From: Neospora caninum Liverpool
Lineage: Eukaryota; Apicomplexa; Conoidasida; Eucoccidiorida; Sarcocystidae
Direction: 5' to 3'
NCBI RefSeq assembly: GCF_000208865.1
Contig: NC_018398.1
Span: 6,305,427 to 6,369,426, forward strand
Length of the DNA stretch: 64,000 nucleotides
Positions 1-10,917 of this stretch are shown here, piece after piece. Position numbers and translations under genes: made by a program. Under the pieces are notes generated by a model that did not search any database, was not told the origin of the DNA, and saw only the letters and a program-made list of their open reading frames with translations. Every line of letters starts with the position of its first letter. The stretch's first letter is position 1.

Positions 1-1111
1 CCGCAGGCTGCGTGCGTGCTTACTCAAAGCGGCGGTTTCGAACTCAAAACCAGTCAAAAGGAGGCAAGGGCAATTCAAGAATAGGGGATCTCAGCTACAG
101 ATACCCGACAGAACCAGAGAGTCCGTAAGCGGAAAGACGCGTGAGTCTGTGTGGTTTTGGCAGGCGCCACATCAACTTTTTGTTTCCACATCATTTGATC
201 ACATAAGAACAAGCATTGTCGCCATCTGTGCTCGCGAGTGGACGATCACCTCTCGGGCTTCCATGCCGAATCCGCTGCGGTCGCGGCCGAGTCACTCAAC
301 ACCGACAGTTTGCTGTCGTGTTCAGTCTTCACCCATCACTATGAACCTTCCGGAGGGTGAAAAAACCGACTGGAAACAAACTCTCTTCCCCTCAATAGCG
401 AAACGGGAAAACTTCTGGGTAACGACAGTTTTTGTATAGTAGCAAACACCGGAGACGACGCAGAACGAGTGGACTAAAGACCGAATGACTTTCCACGCAA
501 TTCGGGTGCCGACGTATGTACTGCGTCATTGCTTCCATATATAGAGAGAGACATTACGAATATATATATATATATACATGTATATATATGTATTACATAT
601 ATATATATATATATAGGCTTTTACGGTGTGTACAAGTTGTTGGACTCGTCAAGTCCGTTTAAGGTTGAATGGCTTATTCGGGGGGATTTTCCGGGCGCGA
701 CGAGTTCAACTGGTCGAGGGCCGCTAAACAAGAAGCAGCCGCCTACAAATGAAATACCAGAGACTTCAGATGCAGACAACGACAAAACGGAGGTACCTGC
801 ACGGTATGTGGAAACTGGATAAACTCGCAACTCCGTGAACGGTTCTAGAAACCGACATAGTTTCATTCTTTAGCCGTTGAGAACAAACGACTGTCAGGAA
901 AAAATCTACACTCAACTGTTCACCCATTCGCCGGCCAGCCTGTCCACGCACTGTCAGTCCGCTGACGAGGCTGTCTCCTGGTGAAAAGGTCGACGTATCC
1001 TACTGATTTTCACCCGTACATATATAATATCGATTCCTGTGAGTCCTACTCCTGTCATTTGGGACGGGAAAGCCGCGATTTCATGCCGCAAGGCACGAAA
1101 CACAAATTTCC
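1..1111. other. Spacer downstream of the RAD51-paralogue gene
   Basis: No convincing coding exon is visible. It holds a (TA)n tract at about 560-615 and otherwise mixed sequence. The minus-strand RAD51-paralogue stop codon lies at 1112, so the part just below 1112 is probably its 3' untranslated region. The short open frames here have no family resemblance and no repeatable splice phase. Confidence 0.5.
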
Positions 1112-3351
1112 TCAGATCGCGTTCTCTTCCACTCCCCAGTGTCCATAATCCATACACTCGCGTATGCCTCTCTGATTCACATACACGCATATCGGCGCTA
1201 CAGGCATCAGCGCCGTCGCGCCTTGCGCAGTGTTTCTGGAACAAGCCTCCTGTTCACCGGCTCGCGCGTTTCCACCCTCCTCACTTTGCGCCTCTTCGGT
1301 TTCCGCGCCTACGGCACTGAACAGGGTCGGCGCTTTGAAGACGACAATCTCTCTCGTAGAGATCGCCTGTCTCGTCCCCGCGAGAGAGCGGTCGAGGGAA
1401 TCCGAGCGTTTCCTCACTGGAGAGGCAGAAATGTGCGCGTGCGCACCCTGGCCCGACGGCCAGCGGAGACCGAGACTGTACAACGGGATCTGCTGCCAAG
1501 CCGGTCCCAGAGAGGGGGTGAACGTTTGCGAAGACAGCTGGCCTGCTCCGAGGAAACTCGCAGTGGAGGCGTCTGCCAAAGGAGACAAGGAGACATCGAC
1601 ACAGACTCAAGATATGCCTTTTCCGCCTGTTCAAGCGTTACCCGCTTGCCTGCCTGCTTCCCCTTTGTGCTTCCGTCCTTCGCTCGCGACTGGCCGGTCG
1701 ACTGGTTCGCCCTTTTCTGGGTGTCGCTCGCGTCCTTTCGTTTCCAGTGTCTCGTCTGTAGCCTTCCTCTCTTTTTCCGCTCACCTCTGCCATGCGGCGC
1801 GAAAACCGCCTTGGACGTTGTCAGCTGATTTGTCACGACGACGGCCAGCACGAAGCGCGAGGCGAGAAGCGTTAGGAGATTTGCGCTCTGAATCAGAGAG
1901 GCCGTGCACTCGACTGCGGAGTGGAAGAACGCGGGGTGGTAGAGCGAGCTCAAGGAATCAATCACGATCAAACCGTACGTCTCTCGATGTCTCTTCATAG
2001 GCCTCGAAGGCGCGGAAACACGCGCTCCACCGGCAGCCTTAGGAACAGCGTCGCTGTGGCGCCCCGCCCTGACGCCATCCCCTCCTTCCTGCTCTGTCTC
2101 TTCGTTCGCTTCATCTCGTCCGTCTTTGGCGAGTTGCGCCTCGCCTTTGCGATGCTCGTTTTCATTCGTCAAGACACACAAGACGTGTTGCAGGACGGCG
2201 AGAAGCTCTTTGTGGTCAAAGATGCGAACCACATCGATTCGCCTCGAGAGCTCCCGGATGTCGCGCTCCTCTCTCTCCATTCGTTTCTCCTCGTCCTCAA
2301 CTCTCGTGCCTTCCCACTCGCGCTCAGAAGGCCGCAGGAGGCCCTGTGTTCTGGCCTGAGTCGTGGACGTTCTGCAGGAACCGCGCAGAAGAGACGACCC
2401 TTCGGCTTTCTCAGCTTCTCGCGCGCTCTCTGTCGGCCGCGCTTTCTCCTCGCTCAATTGCGTGCACGGCGAAGATTCGCGCCGCTCGCTGCTGTGAAAA
2501 AGCTCGCCGACGAGGGAAGCGACGATTTGTTGAACCCGCTCTGGACAGCCTCCGCCCTCGGAGTCGAGGAAGAGTGCGCGTCTCCTACGTCTGCCTGCCT
2601 CTTGAGAAAACGTCTGCTTCTCGCTGCTTGCAGAAACAGCCGAACCGGAGAGAGCTGTAAGTACATGCCGGCGTGCCTCGTTGGCGAGCGCATGCGTCGC
2701 CTGCCTGTCGGAGCGTCTCTCCTCTCGGGAAGAACCGGCCTGTGGCAAACAGCTCGTCGTCATGGCGCCTGCCGGAGAAGGACCAGAAGATGAAGAGGAC
2801 GAAGCGAGAGAAGAGGAAAAATGGCAGCCGACAGAGGGTTCGGCTGCGGTCTGTCTCCGTCTTTTTGCGCGATCGGATTCTCCGCCCACCTCTGCGGTCT
2901 CCCTGCTTGCTCTGCGGGCGGACCGGGCCCCGCAGGCAGCGGCTCCTTCGTGCTCGCTTCCGCCGGCGGGCGAGAAGTCCGAAGCAAAACGGAGACAGCC
3001 TGCATGCAGGGACGGCGGCAGGCGCTGCGGAGAGAAGCCGGCGGCGAGACTCGCGGCAAGCTGCAGACACAGCGACGTCTTTCCGGCTCCCGGGGGACCG
3101 CAGATCTGTAGAATGCCCTCGCCGACCGGACAGCCGCCTTGGAGGAGGCGATCGAGCGAAGGGAGGAGAAACGGAATGCGGAGGTGCGTGGAGGGGGTCT
3201 CGCGCAGCGACGAATCACAGACCACAAATTTGCGTCCAAACGGCGCGCAAAGAGTCGAAGAAAAAGCTGAGGCAGCGGCGCAAGAAGATGAGCAAGAAGT
3301 GGAGGGAGAAGCCGGAGAAGGAGGAACAGGGAATCGGGTTCTGGCCGTCAT
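1112..3351 (-). CDS. RAD51-family recombinase paralogue (RAD51B/C/XRCC3-like)
   Basis: Two exons, 3351-1785 and 1572-1112, give 675 residues. The junction is phase 1, with donor GTGAGC and an acceptor after a pyrimidine run. The start is ATG at 3351. RAD51 paralogues are ATPases that load or remodel RAD51 filaments in homologous recombination in the nucleus. Seen: a leader ending LPSLDRLLQGG, Walker A GPPGAGKTS at 85-93, a segment RALFLDSEGG, Walker B LIVIDS near 461-466, and VVTNQLTTS near 507. Exon 2 restores the family C-terminus: PSLGPAWQQIPLYSLGLR, then REIVVFKAPTL and a final VYVNQRGI. The stretch between Walker A and B is about 365 residues, against roughly 90 in human paralogues; it is Ser/Arg/Glu-rich and looks like disordered insertion. 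Which paralogue it is cannot be settled by eye. It is divergently transcribed from the EXO1 gene. Confidence 0.85.
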
Positions 3352-5191
3352 TTCCTAAAGCGAGAAAGAGACGCGAGAAAAAAAACAAAGACAGGCCTTT
3401 GTCGCTCGCGGAACTACGATCCAGGGAAACTTCTCGCCCTGCCTTGCGCGACCACGGACACAGAACGGTGGCGCAGGACACACCGGCAAACATTTACATC
3501 TGCATGCATGTAAATATATATGCATATGTATGTTTAATTATGACAGAAACCACATGCCTGTGTGCAGACAGAGCGAGAGCGAGAACGATGGACAGCGGTA
3601 GGTCGCCGCACGTTGTGTAAGAATCAGTTTTCCGCGAGTAGAAGATGCAGGCTCTCGACGGAGAACGCCGCTCGCTGCTTAGGCGTATCAGGCGTGTTTT
3701 TGCGTGATACAATCGAGCTAAATCTGACCAAGTTTATGTTCATGCTGCATCGGCCGTTGTGTAAGCTTCCGCTGCACATCTACATTGGCCGCTCAGCAAA
3801 GAAGCCGTTCGAGCGTGGCTTTTCCCGAGAACAGAGACGGCGGCATCTCGCAAGACAAGGGAAACGGCAGCAAAACTGCATTCCAGCAAGGAAGCGGAAA
3901 CGACCGCAAGCGAGCCAATTGGAGGAACTCAAGAACAGCTCAGAAGACTCAGTCGTCCCTCGTTGAGACTCGGAAAACTGTGCAGGGTTTAAATGGACCA
4001 GCGGTGTGTAGGGCGATGCGCCTCAAGAGTTCGAAAAAAGCCTTGTTCCAGTGGATGATTTCTCTTTGTTCTCTTCCTGAGAGGTCTCTCTGGCCCTTCT
4101 TTCTCCTCCGTCTCACTTTCCCCCGAAATAGAAGTGTGGAATCAAGCCTGTTTTTTTCTTTTTCTGCTACATGCATGCCCGCTTTTCTCACCGCAGACCC
4201 CCGGTGTGCAGAGGCGGACATGTCTTGTGGAGCATTTTGTCTCTTTTCTCTGCGAAAGAGGTGTTTGTTTTTGTCCCTGATTTTTTTCCGTCGTTCGTCT
4301 TTCTAAGCACAAGCAGAGGCACCGGGTTGCTTTTTTTTTGTCGAGTTCCCCTTCTGCATCTACTTCCTCTAGACGCATTTCTCTCCAATTTTCTTGCCCG
4401 AGTAGAACGGTGCGAGGTTCCCTTCTTCTCTCGCACGCTCTGGCGACGCCCCTTCTTCAGTCTTCTTTGGCCCCATTCGCTCCTACCTTTTTGGCAGCAA
4501 CCTTTTCCGTCGGTCACACTTAACATATACTTTTTAGATACTTTTCTCTTCGCTGCCGCGTTTCCCCTCTCTTCCTCCTATCCATTCCTCCTCTTCTCTA
4601 TTGTCTTCTCACCTCTTCTCTTCGCTGTTTCGTTCCTCTTCTCTGCCTCCTATCCATTCTTCCTCTCCTCTATTGTTTCCACCTATTCTTTTTTGCCGCC
4701 TGCATCTCCACTGTGAAGGTGAATGAGAGGAGGCAGAGAAGAGAACCGCGGGAGAGAAGAGAAAAACTGAAGACACTAGAGAAGGGCAAGAACAGATAGC
4801 AGGAAGAGAAGACAGACTGAAACTAGAGAGGAGACAGAAAGAGGAGACAGGAAGAGGAGACAGAAAGAGGACGAGGAAGGGGCGGCCACGGAGATAGCCG
4901 AGAGAGGCCGACACAGAGGTTTCTGCCGGAGATGGCGGTTCAGAGGGAGCAGATGGAAGAAAAGAATGAGAACGCGACAGTTTGGGGAAAAGCCGGAGAG
5001 GAAGGAGCGCCAAAGAAGTGACGAGAAAAGAGAGAGGGCCGAGTCAGCAAGGCACCGAGAAGCAATGAGCAATCGAAGGAGATTAACAAGACACGCGTCC
5101 ATCCTGATGATTGAGCTCTCGACCTGTGTTTCCTTCAAAAGGAAGACCAGCAGTAACATTGCCAAGACCGAGGAAAACCGAGTCCGGAACG
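3352..5191. promoter_or_regulatory. Shared spacer between the divergent RAD51-paralogue and EXO1 genes
   Basis: These 1.84 kb separate two start codons pointing away from each other (ATG at 3351 minus and ATG at 5192 plus), so they must hold both promoters and 5' untranslated regions. The plus strand is strongly pyrimidine-rich from about 4070 to 4715 and then switches to purine-rich from about 4720 to 5060. A 72-base near-repeat lies at 4549-4692. No TATA box is evident, and coccidian promoters usually lack one. That the spacer is a bidirectional promoter is inferred from the layout only. Confidence 0.5.
4549..4692. repeat. Two-copy 72-base pyrimidine-rich tandem repeat
   Basis: Copies 4549-4620 and 4621-4692 share TTCGCTG near the start, CCTCCTATCCATTC in the middle and CTCTATTGT near the end, with scattered substitutions. 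Part of the second copy (CTCTTCTCTGCCTCCT) is matched in reverse complement by the purine-rich stretch at about 4728-4747, making an imperfect inverted repeat. Confidence 0.7.
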
Positions 5192-6351
5192 ATGGGAGTC
5201 AAGGGACTCTGGAACTGGCTTGGCAGCAACATCAAGGAGCGAACGCACCTGCGAGAGTTCTCAGGGAAAACCATTGCTGTCGACGTAGGCGTTTTCCTTG
5301 ACTCTCTCTGTCGCATAATTTGGTGCACCCGCTTTTCGACAGAATAGCGCCAATGGTTGCTCGCGGGCAACAGCTGCCTGGATCTGTCTTCTGCAGACTC
5401 CGTCACGTGTTTCGTGTTCTTCGTCGTAGCTTCATCGCCTTCTCCCGCCGGCCGACCGTCCTCTGTCTCTCTCCGCGTCTGTGTCTCTTGGCTTGCTGTA
5501 TCTCTCTGTCTCTTTCTATGCCGCGCCTTCTCCTCCGGTTATGGGGGTAGGCGGGTGCGGCTGTGGGCTGGCAGGTTCCCTTCGTCTGCTCCTTGAGATT
5601 TCACATTTATAAACACCTTCCATAGCATCCGTCCTTGCGTTCTCTCCACCTCTGTCCCTCCACCTCTGTCCCTCCGCCTCTCTCCCTCCGCCTCTCTCCC
5701 TCCATCTCTCTCCCTCCATCTCTCTGCCTTCATTTCTTTTTCTTCATCTCTCTCTCAATCTTCGTTCCTTCTGTCTCTCTTCGCTTCGGTCTCTCTTCAC
5801 TTCTCTCTCGCTCGCTCTCGCTCTGTGTCGTTTCTTTGCAGGCATCTTCTTGGCTCCACAAGGTGAGTAGAGGCCCCATGGGTGCGAGAGTTGGAGCGTT
5901 TTTCCGATTTCCTTACCATCCTCAGCCGCTGCTCCTCTTGCGGTGTTTCGCGCACAGGCGGCGTGCGGCTGCGCCCTCGCTTTGCTTCTTTTTGAAGAGA
6001 CAAGGCGCCTGCAGAGCGCCGACGGGGAGCCGAGAGGACCGCGAACAGGGGTAGATGGAGAGCGCCCTAGGGAGGCCGCCGGCGGCAAAGCCTTCCAGAA
6101 AGAAAACGGAGACGACGAAGATATTGCAGATGAGTGTGAAGCCTACCACCAAATTCTTCGCTTTTGTCTCGGAAAGATTCGCCTCCTCACCTCCTTCGGA
6201 ATTCGGCCCGTACGTCGCTGTCTCTTACTCGTGTTGCCATCGAGGGTTATGTGGAGTGAGATACGGTACCTATGCACACGTGTGTGCAATTCCACTTTGC
6301 TAGATACACGGAGCTGTAAGCAAAGACATTTCGTAGACTGTAACGTATATC

Positions 6352-6388
<37 letters not shown>

Positions 6389-9300
6389 CATGTATCTGTA
6401 TTCTGTAGCTGTGCAGGTGGGCAGCTGTCAGTACACATATGCATAGTGCCTATATATATATGTATATATATATATATATGCTTGCATATCCGCATTGATC
6501 GATGGATATATCGCCAGATGAAGCGACGCGGCTGCAAATATGATTATACAGACGTGAGTGTTCTTTGCTTGGCACCCACGCTCGGCGTTGGGCTTTCTTG
6601 TGCAGTTCCTGGTCTTCGAGGGCGGCCAGTTAGAGGCGAAGGCGCCGGCGAATGAGAGCCGACGGCTGTAAGTGTGTATGCGCGCTGCGCTCAGTGGGAT
6701 ACGCTTGAAATCCAGGGGACGGGGTCAGCTACAAAATAGGATATTCCAGAACGCCATGGAAGGATCTAGCGTATGGTCGGTGTTTTTCGGCTGCCAGCGC
6801 AACAGCTATAGCGCGCTATGGTTACGTCTCTGCCATGTCTTTGCACTCTCTGAACTGAGGATGCGCCTTTGCTTCTCTGCCTTTTGCATTCCCCCTTTTT
6901 CTGCGTAGATGCGCGTGCATGCGCATGCCTGTGTACATGCATCAAAATGTGAGGGACGGAGAGGCGTACGTTTTGGCGTAGGTCGAGCAGGGAGGGCGAG
7001 CAGCGCTGTGAAAAGGCTCGAGGAGGTTCCAGAATCATCGACACGTCTTCGCACACGCATGCAGATAGATGCAGTTAAACACCCATTTTCGCCCTTTGAT
7101 CGCTCACGTGTCGTTTGTTTTGCTCTCCATTTTTTCTGAGGCAGCACGTGTGAACGCGATCACATGCGCAAGCGCCGAGAGGGGAGTGGCGCAGGGAACG
7201 TAGATTCGAACTTTTCCACACCGGACCTGGACGACAGGAGCGGAAAGGCCCAGCCGCTTTGCCCGCTCTTGCGCTCTTCCTGTGTCGCCACTCACGGGCT
7301 TGAACTTGGATGTCGCTTGTCTTCCTTCTCCTGTCCTCGGTCTGCTCTTCGTGTCTCCACACGTCTCTCACGTCTTGCCGGTTTCCCGGCCCCGCTGGTT
7401 CTAGCGGCGCGAAGATAATCTAAACTCTAGTTTCGTGCTTCCGAGCCCAGAGCACCTGGCTCGAAAGGCTTCGTCCTCGAAGGGGAGTTGAGTGAACTCT
7501 CCGTGGAAGGTGTTCAGTCGCGACTGAACGTTTTTCTTTGTCTCGTTCTGTCTTGATTCTTCTTCCGCGGTGCGTGCTGGCAGGACTCGCGAGCGCCACG
7601 CGGTCCAGGCCGTCGCTGCGCACCGAGCAGGAGATGTCGGCAGTGCGCGGCGGCATGCAGTGGGGGCGATCTCGGTTTCTTTGTCTCTCCGGAACTTTGT
7701 GTTTCGAAAGCTCCAGAGCTCTCCCGGGGTCATTTGCATCGCTGCAGCCTACGAAGCAGACGCGCAGATGGCGCGCCTCGCGGCAGATGGCCTTGTTGAT
7801 GCGGTGCTCACGGAGGACGGCGATCTGCTGGCGTACCAGGCTCGAAAGGTGGGAGACTGAGAGAAGCGAAGACATGGGAAAACGGAGAAGAAAGGGAGAC
7901 GCCGCCGACAGCCGGAGGGTCACGAAGCGAAAGGGAGAGCGGACAGGAAAAAGGAGAAAAAGGGGAAAGGAGGGGAACGATGAAGCGAGAGATTTACTTC
8001 CATTTGAAGGTCGGTCTTGTCATTGCTCTCTCTGTCGCGTCTCATTCCTCTTCTCGCTGTTTCTCTCGCTTCGTGTCTCGCCCGCATCTTCGAGAACACG
8101 TCTGCGTCTCTCGCATTACGTCAAGCTCACATCTCTTCGCCGTTCTTCGTCCTTCACTCGGCGAGAGACTCTCCTTTTCTCGTCCTCGCACTGCCGCGCG
8201 ACTCTGTCATTGCCTCGGGGCTCCTTCTCCAGGTTCTTTCGCGACTTTCCGACGACGGCTCCGTTCAGTGCGTAGACTGCACGCGCTGCTTCCGTCTGGA
8301 GACGCCGACCTCGCGCAAGGAGAGAATGCGACAGGCGACCCACACAGACCACAATTCCACTCACGACGTGGGCGTGGCCGCAATCGCCTCTTCCTGCCGT
8401 TCATCGGCCTGTCGTTCGGATCCCTCTCGTTCGTCTGCCTCCGCCTCTTCTTCCCCTGGCTGTGCTTCCTCGCTTCTGTTGTCCACGTCTCTTGCTTCCT
8501 CCCCGTCTTCCCCTCTGTCTGTCTCCTCCTCCGCTACTGCCTCCCTGTCGCCTGTGTCCTCGTCCCCTCGTTTTCCTGTCTCTCTTCCTTCTTCCCCTCG
8601 TGCTTCTGCGGGTCGTGCCTCGACTTTTTTCTCATCTGCGTCGCCGACCTTTTCCTCGTCGCCGTCGCCTCGTCGGTTTTCTGCCTGGTCGCCCGCCCTG
8701 TCGCTCGACCGCTTTCAGCTGATTTGTGTGCTGGCGGGGTGCGACTACGCACCAAACATCCCCGGCGTTGGAGTGCGAACCGCGGCGCGTCTCGTTCAAA
8801 AATACGGCGCCGACGTTCACGCTGTAAGGACGCCAGGGCGGAGCGCGGAGAACAGCCCCGTCTCGTGTCTCTGGGTCTAGAGGCCTCGACACCGATTTCT
8901 AGGAAGGTTTATAGACGCGTCAAAAACATCACCGAACACGGGCGCGAGGGTGCCTGGACCTCTCGAAACTTGCGGCCACGGATGTCCACGCGAAGCGTTT
9001 CCTTGCTGAAGGGGAGGCGAGACCAACTGCCGAACCAAGTGCCTTTTTGTCCTTCGTTTTTCTGTGAAACCGCTCAGATTCTTCAAGATCTCCGGGCTTC
9101 CGGGAAACCTATTCCAAACAACTACGCTCACCAAATACGCGTAGCCCTCTTGACGTATCGCCATCAAACTGTCTTTGTCATTTCTCCGACGGTAGGTCAG
9201 CGGAGCTGTCCGCTGCGCTCTCTCGCTTCTTCCGTCTTTCTGCCGAAAGGCGTTCACATTCGCTACTCCACCGCGCATGCACGCGCCTCATCGCTCCGAC

Positions 9301-10917
9301 GCGAGATCCGAGAGAAGCGTTTCTGACGTGGCCTCGTTTTCCCAAGCTCGACAGTGCGCCAACAAAAATAGGAAAAACTGCATGCACGATGGCGACGCCG
9401 GTTTTTTGTATATACGTGGATTTATGTATCTATATACACATATGATGGTATGTACATGCATGTGCCTGTCCGTGTATTCTGTTTGTGAGCAACCGGGTCC
9501 GTCTCTTCTAGGAGTTCGGCGCGGTGTAACAGATTTTCTGTGCAGTGTCCTTTTTGCCTTGCTTCCTGGTGGATTTCAGTGGGAGATCCGCATGGCGCCT
9601 CTCACGGATCTGCCATCTGCGTCTCTGTCTCCAGACACCCTTCGCTGCCTTGGTAAGCCTTGTGTGCATTTTGCATGCATCGATCGCGAGACGAAAAGGC
9701 CGGACAGAAGACGGCGTCTTTCTCGCTGCTCACCCCGATCGCCGAAGCAGCCGTATACCCCACCGAAAGCCCATTCCCAAACGGGGAAGAAAACACCACA
9801 GAACCAGGCCAGCTAGAGCAGCCGGCTGCTCGAGCTCAGAGGTACACCTGTATATACAGATATACATGAATGTACGTGATGCTAGTGTGGGATGCGTGTG
9901 CGTGATGCATGCGCGTGTCCGTATTTGGATGTGACTCTGTGAGTGGTTTGCCAACTGACTCTGTGAATGGTACCATTTCGTTTGAACATATCTGTCATTA
10001 CCTGTGCTGTGTGTGTGTGTGTTCCAATCTTTTTTCTAGGTGTTGTTTACGACGACGACACTGCCCGAAGTCTCTGTCTGGGTTTCCGCCATCCTACCAC
10101 GCTGAAGATGCTTCACCCTCGCATGCAGCCGCGAACGCCTCCGCCGCTCTATTGGTTGCGCTGCGAAGAAGCGAGCGCGAAGACGCAGCAAACCACTCAA
10201 CTGAGAGAAGCCCATGAACTCGAAAATGAAAATGAACATGGCCTCGCCAACGCGACCTCCACTCCATCTGGAGCCGACCTTAAACACATCGCCTGCAGCC
10301 CCGACGGCAAGCTCTCAGCTGGGAAACTCGGCCTGCTTCGGAGACGTCGTTCGTCTGCGCGGGAGGCGGAAGACGAATGCAGTGGAGACGCGAAGAAGGC
10401 GAAGAAGTACCGGTCCGAAAAACTGAGCGAATCACAGAGACTGCTTCGATCAGATGCCTGCACAACAGAGCGAGAGACACAACTGGAGACTGAACCACCC
10501 GGTCGCTGCAGCCTTGAAACGTGCAAGGCTCCCCACGTGGGTGTATCTGTGCACCGCACGGCAGATCCGCGGTCGTTAGCTGCTGAGGCGAATCCTGTTT
10601 TCTGTGAAGAGGCGGCTGACAAGGAAGGAAACGGCGAAAGGCCAGGCCCATCGTTTGCAGAAGCGCCTGGACAGCTCGACGAGATGGAAGGCCCCAGCGG
10701 GGCCGAAAGAAAACCGAGCCTTCCCGCTGAGCGCGCGGCCGTTAGCTCGCCCGTGTTGAAGTCGGAGCGAAGCTCTCAGAAAACGACATTTTGTTCCTCG
10801 CTCAGGACACCGAACGCCAGTGTCGCTCTCAAGAGGAACCCAGCGTTCTTTGGCTTACTCGGAGTGCGCCGCGGTCTTCCCGGTTTGCAGCGAAAAGACA
10901 GTCAATCCCGAGACTGA
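5192..10917 (+). CDS. EXO1: EXO1-type 5'-3' exonuclease / flap endonuclease
   Basis: Nine exons: 5192-5284, 5842-5862, 5958-6209, 6606-6667, 7584-7848, 8233-8823, 9078-9191, 9580-9652 and 10040-10917; all phases agree and give 782 residues. EXO1 resects double-strand breaks and removes mismatched strands in the nucleus. The N-terminus MGVKGLWNWL is the family signature and fixes the start. The first metal-binding Asp is D31 (KTIAVD), followed by ASSWLHK from a 21-base microexon. EADAQ carries E200 and D202, LTEDGDLLAY carries D221 and D223, and AGCDY carries D402, followed by the helix-hairpin-helix NIPGVGV. GVVYDDDTARSLCLG near 491-505 matches the end of the EXO1 nuclease core. The residue matching human D78 is Glu127 (LVFEGG). 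A Ser-rich insertion of about 130 residues sits between I-region and CDY. The C-terminal 280 residues are charged and unrecognised. A further 3' exon cannot be excluded. Confidence 0.93.
5636..5840. repeat. Pyrimidine-rich tandem repeats in EXO1 intron 1
   Basis: Units of about 16 bases of the type CCTCTCTCCCTCCGC and CCACCTCTGTCCCT follow one another from about 5643 to 5740 and grade into TCTCTC-rich sequence up to the acceptor of the 21-base microexon at 5842. The run forms an extended polypyrimidine tract that may help define this very small exon. Confidence 0.65.
6356..6480. repeat. (TA)n microsatellites in EXO1 intron 3
   Basis: Two AT-dinucleotide tracts, at about 6356-6385 and 6451-6480, lie between the exon ending 6209 and the exon starting 6606. 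They do not touch splice sites. Confidence 0.85.

Noticed and set aside
2673..3620. Plus-strand open frame of about 315 residues
   Set aside because: Antisense to the Walker A exon of the RAD51 paralogue; it shows only Arg/Lys-rich low complexity.
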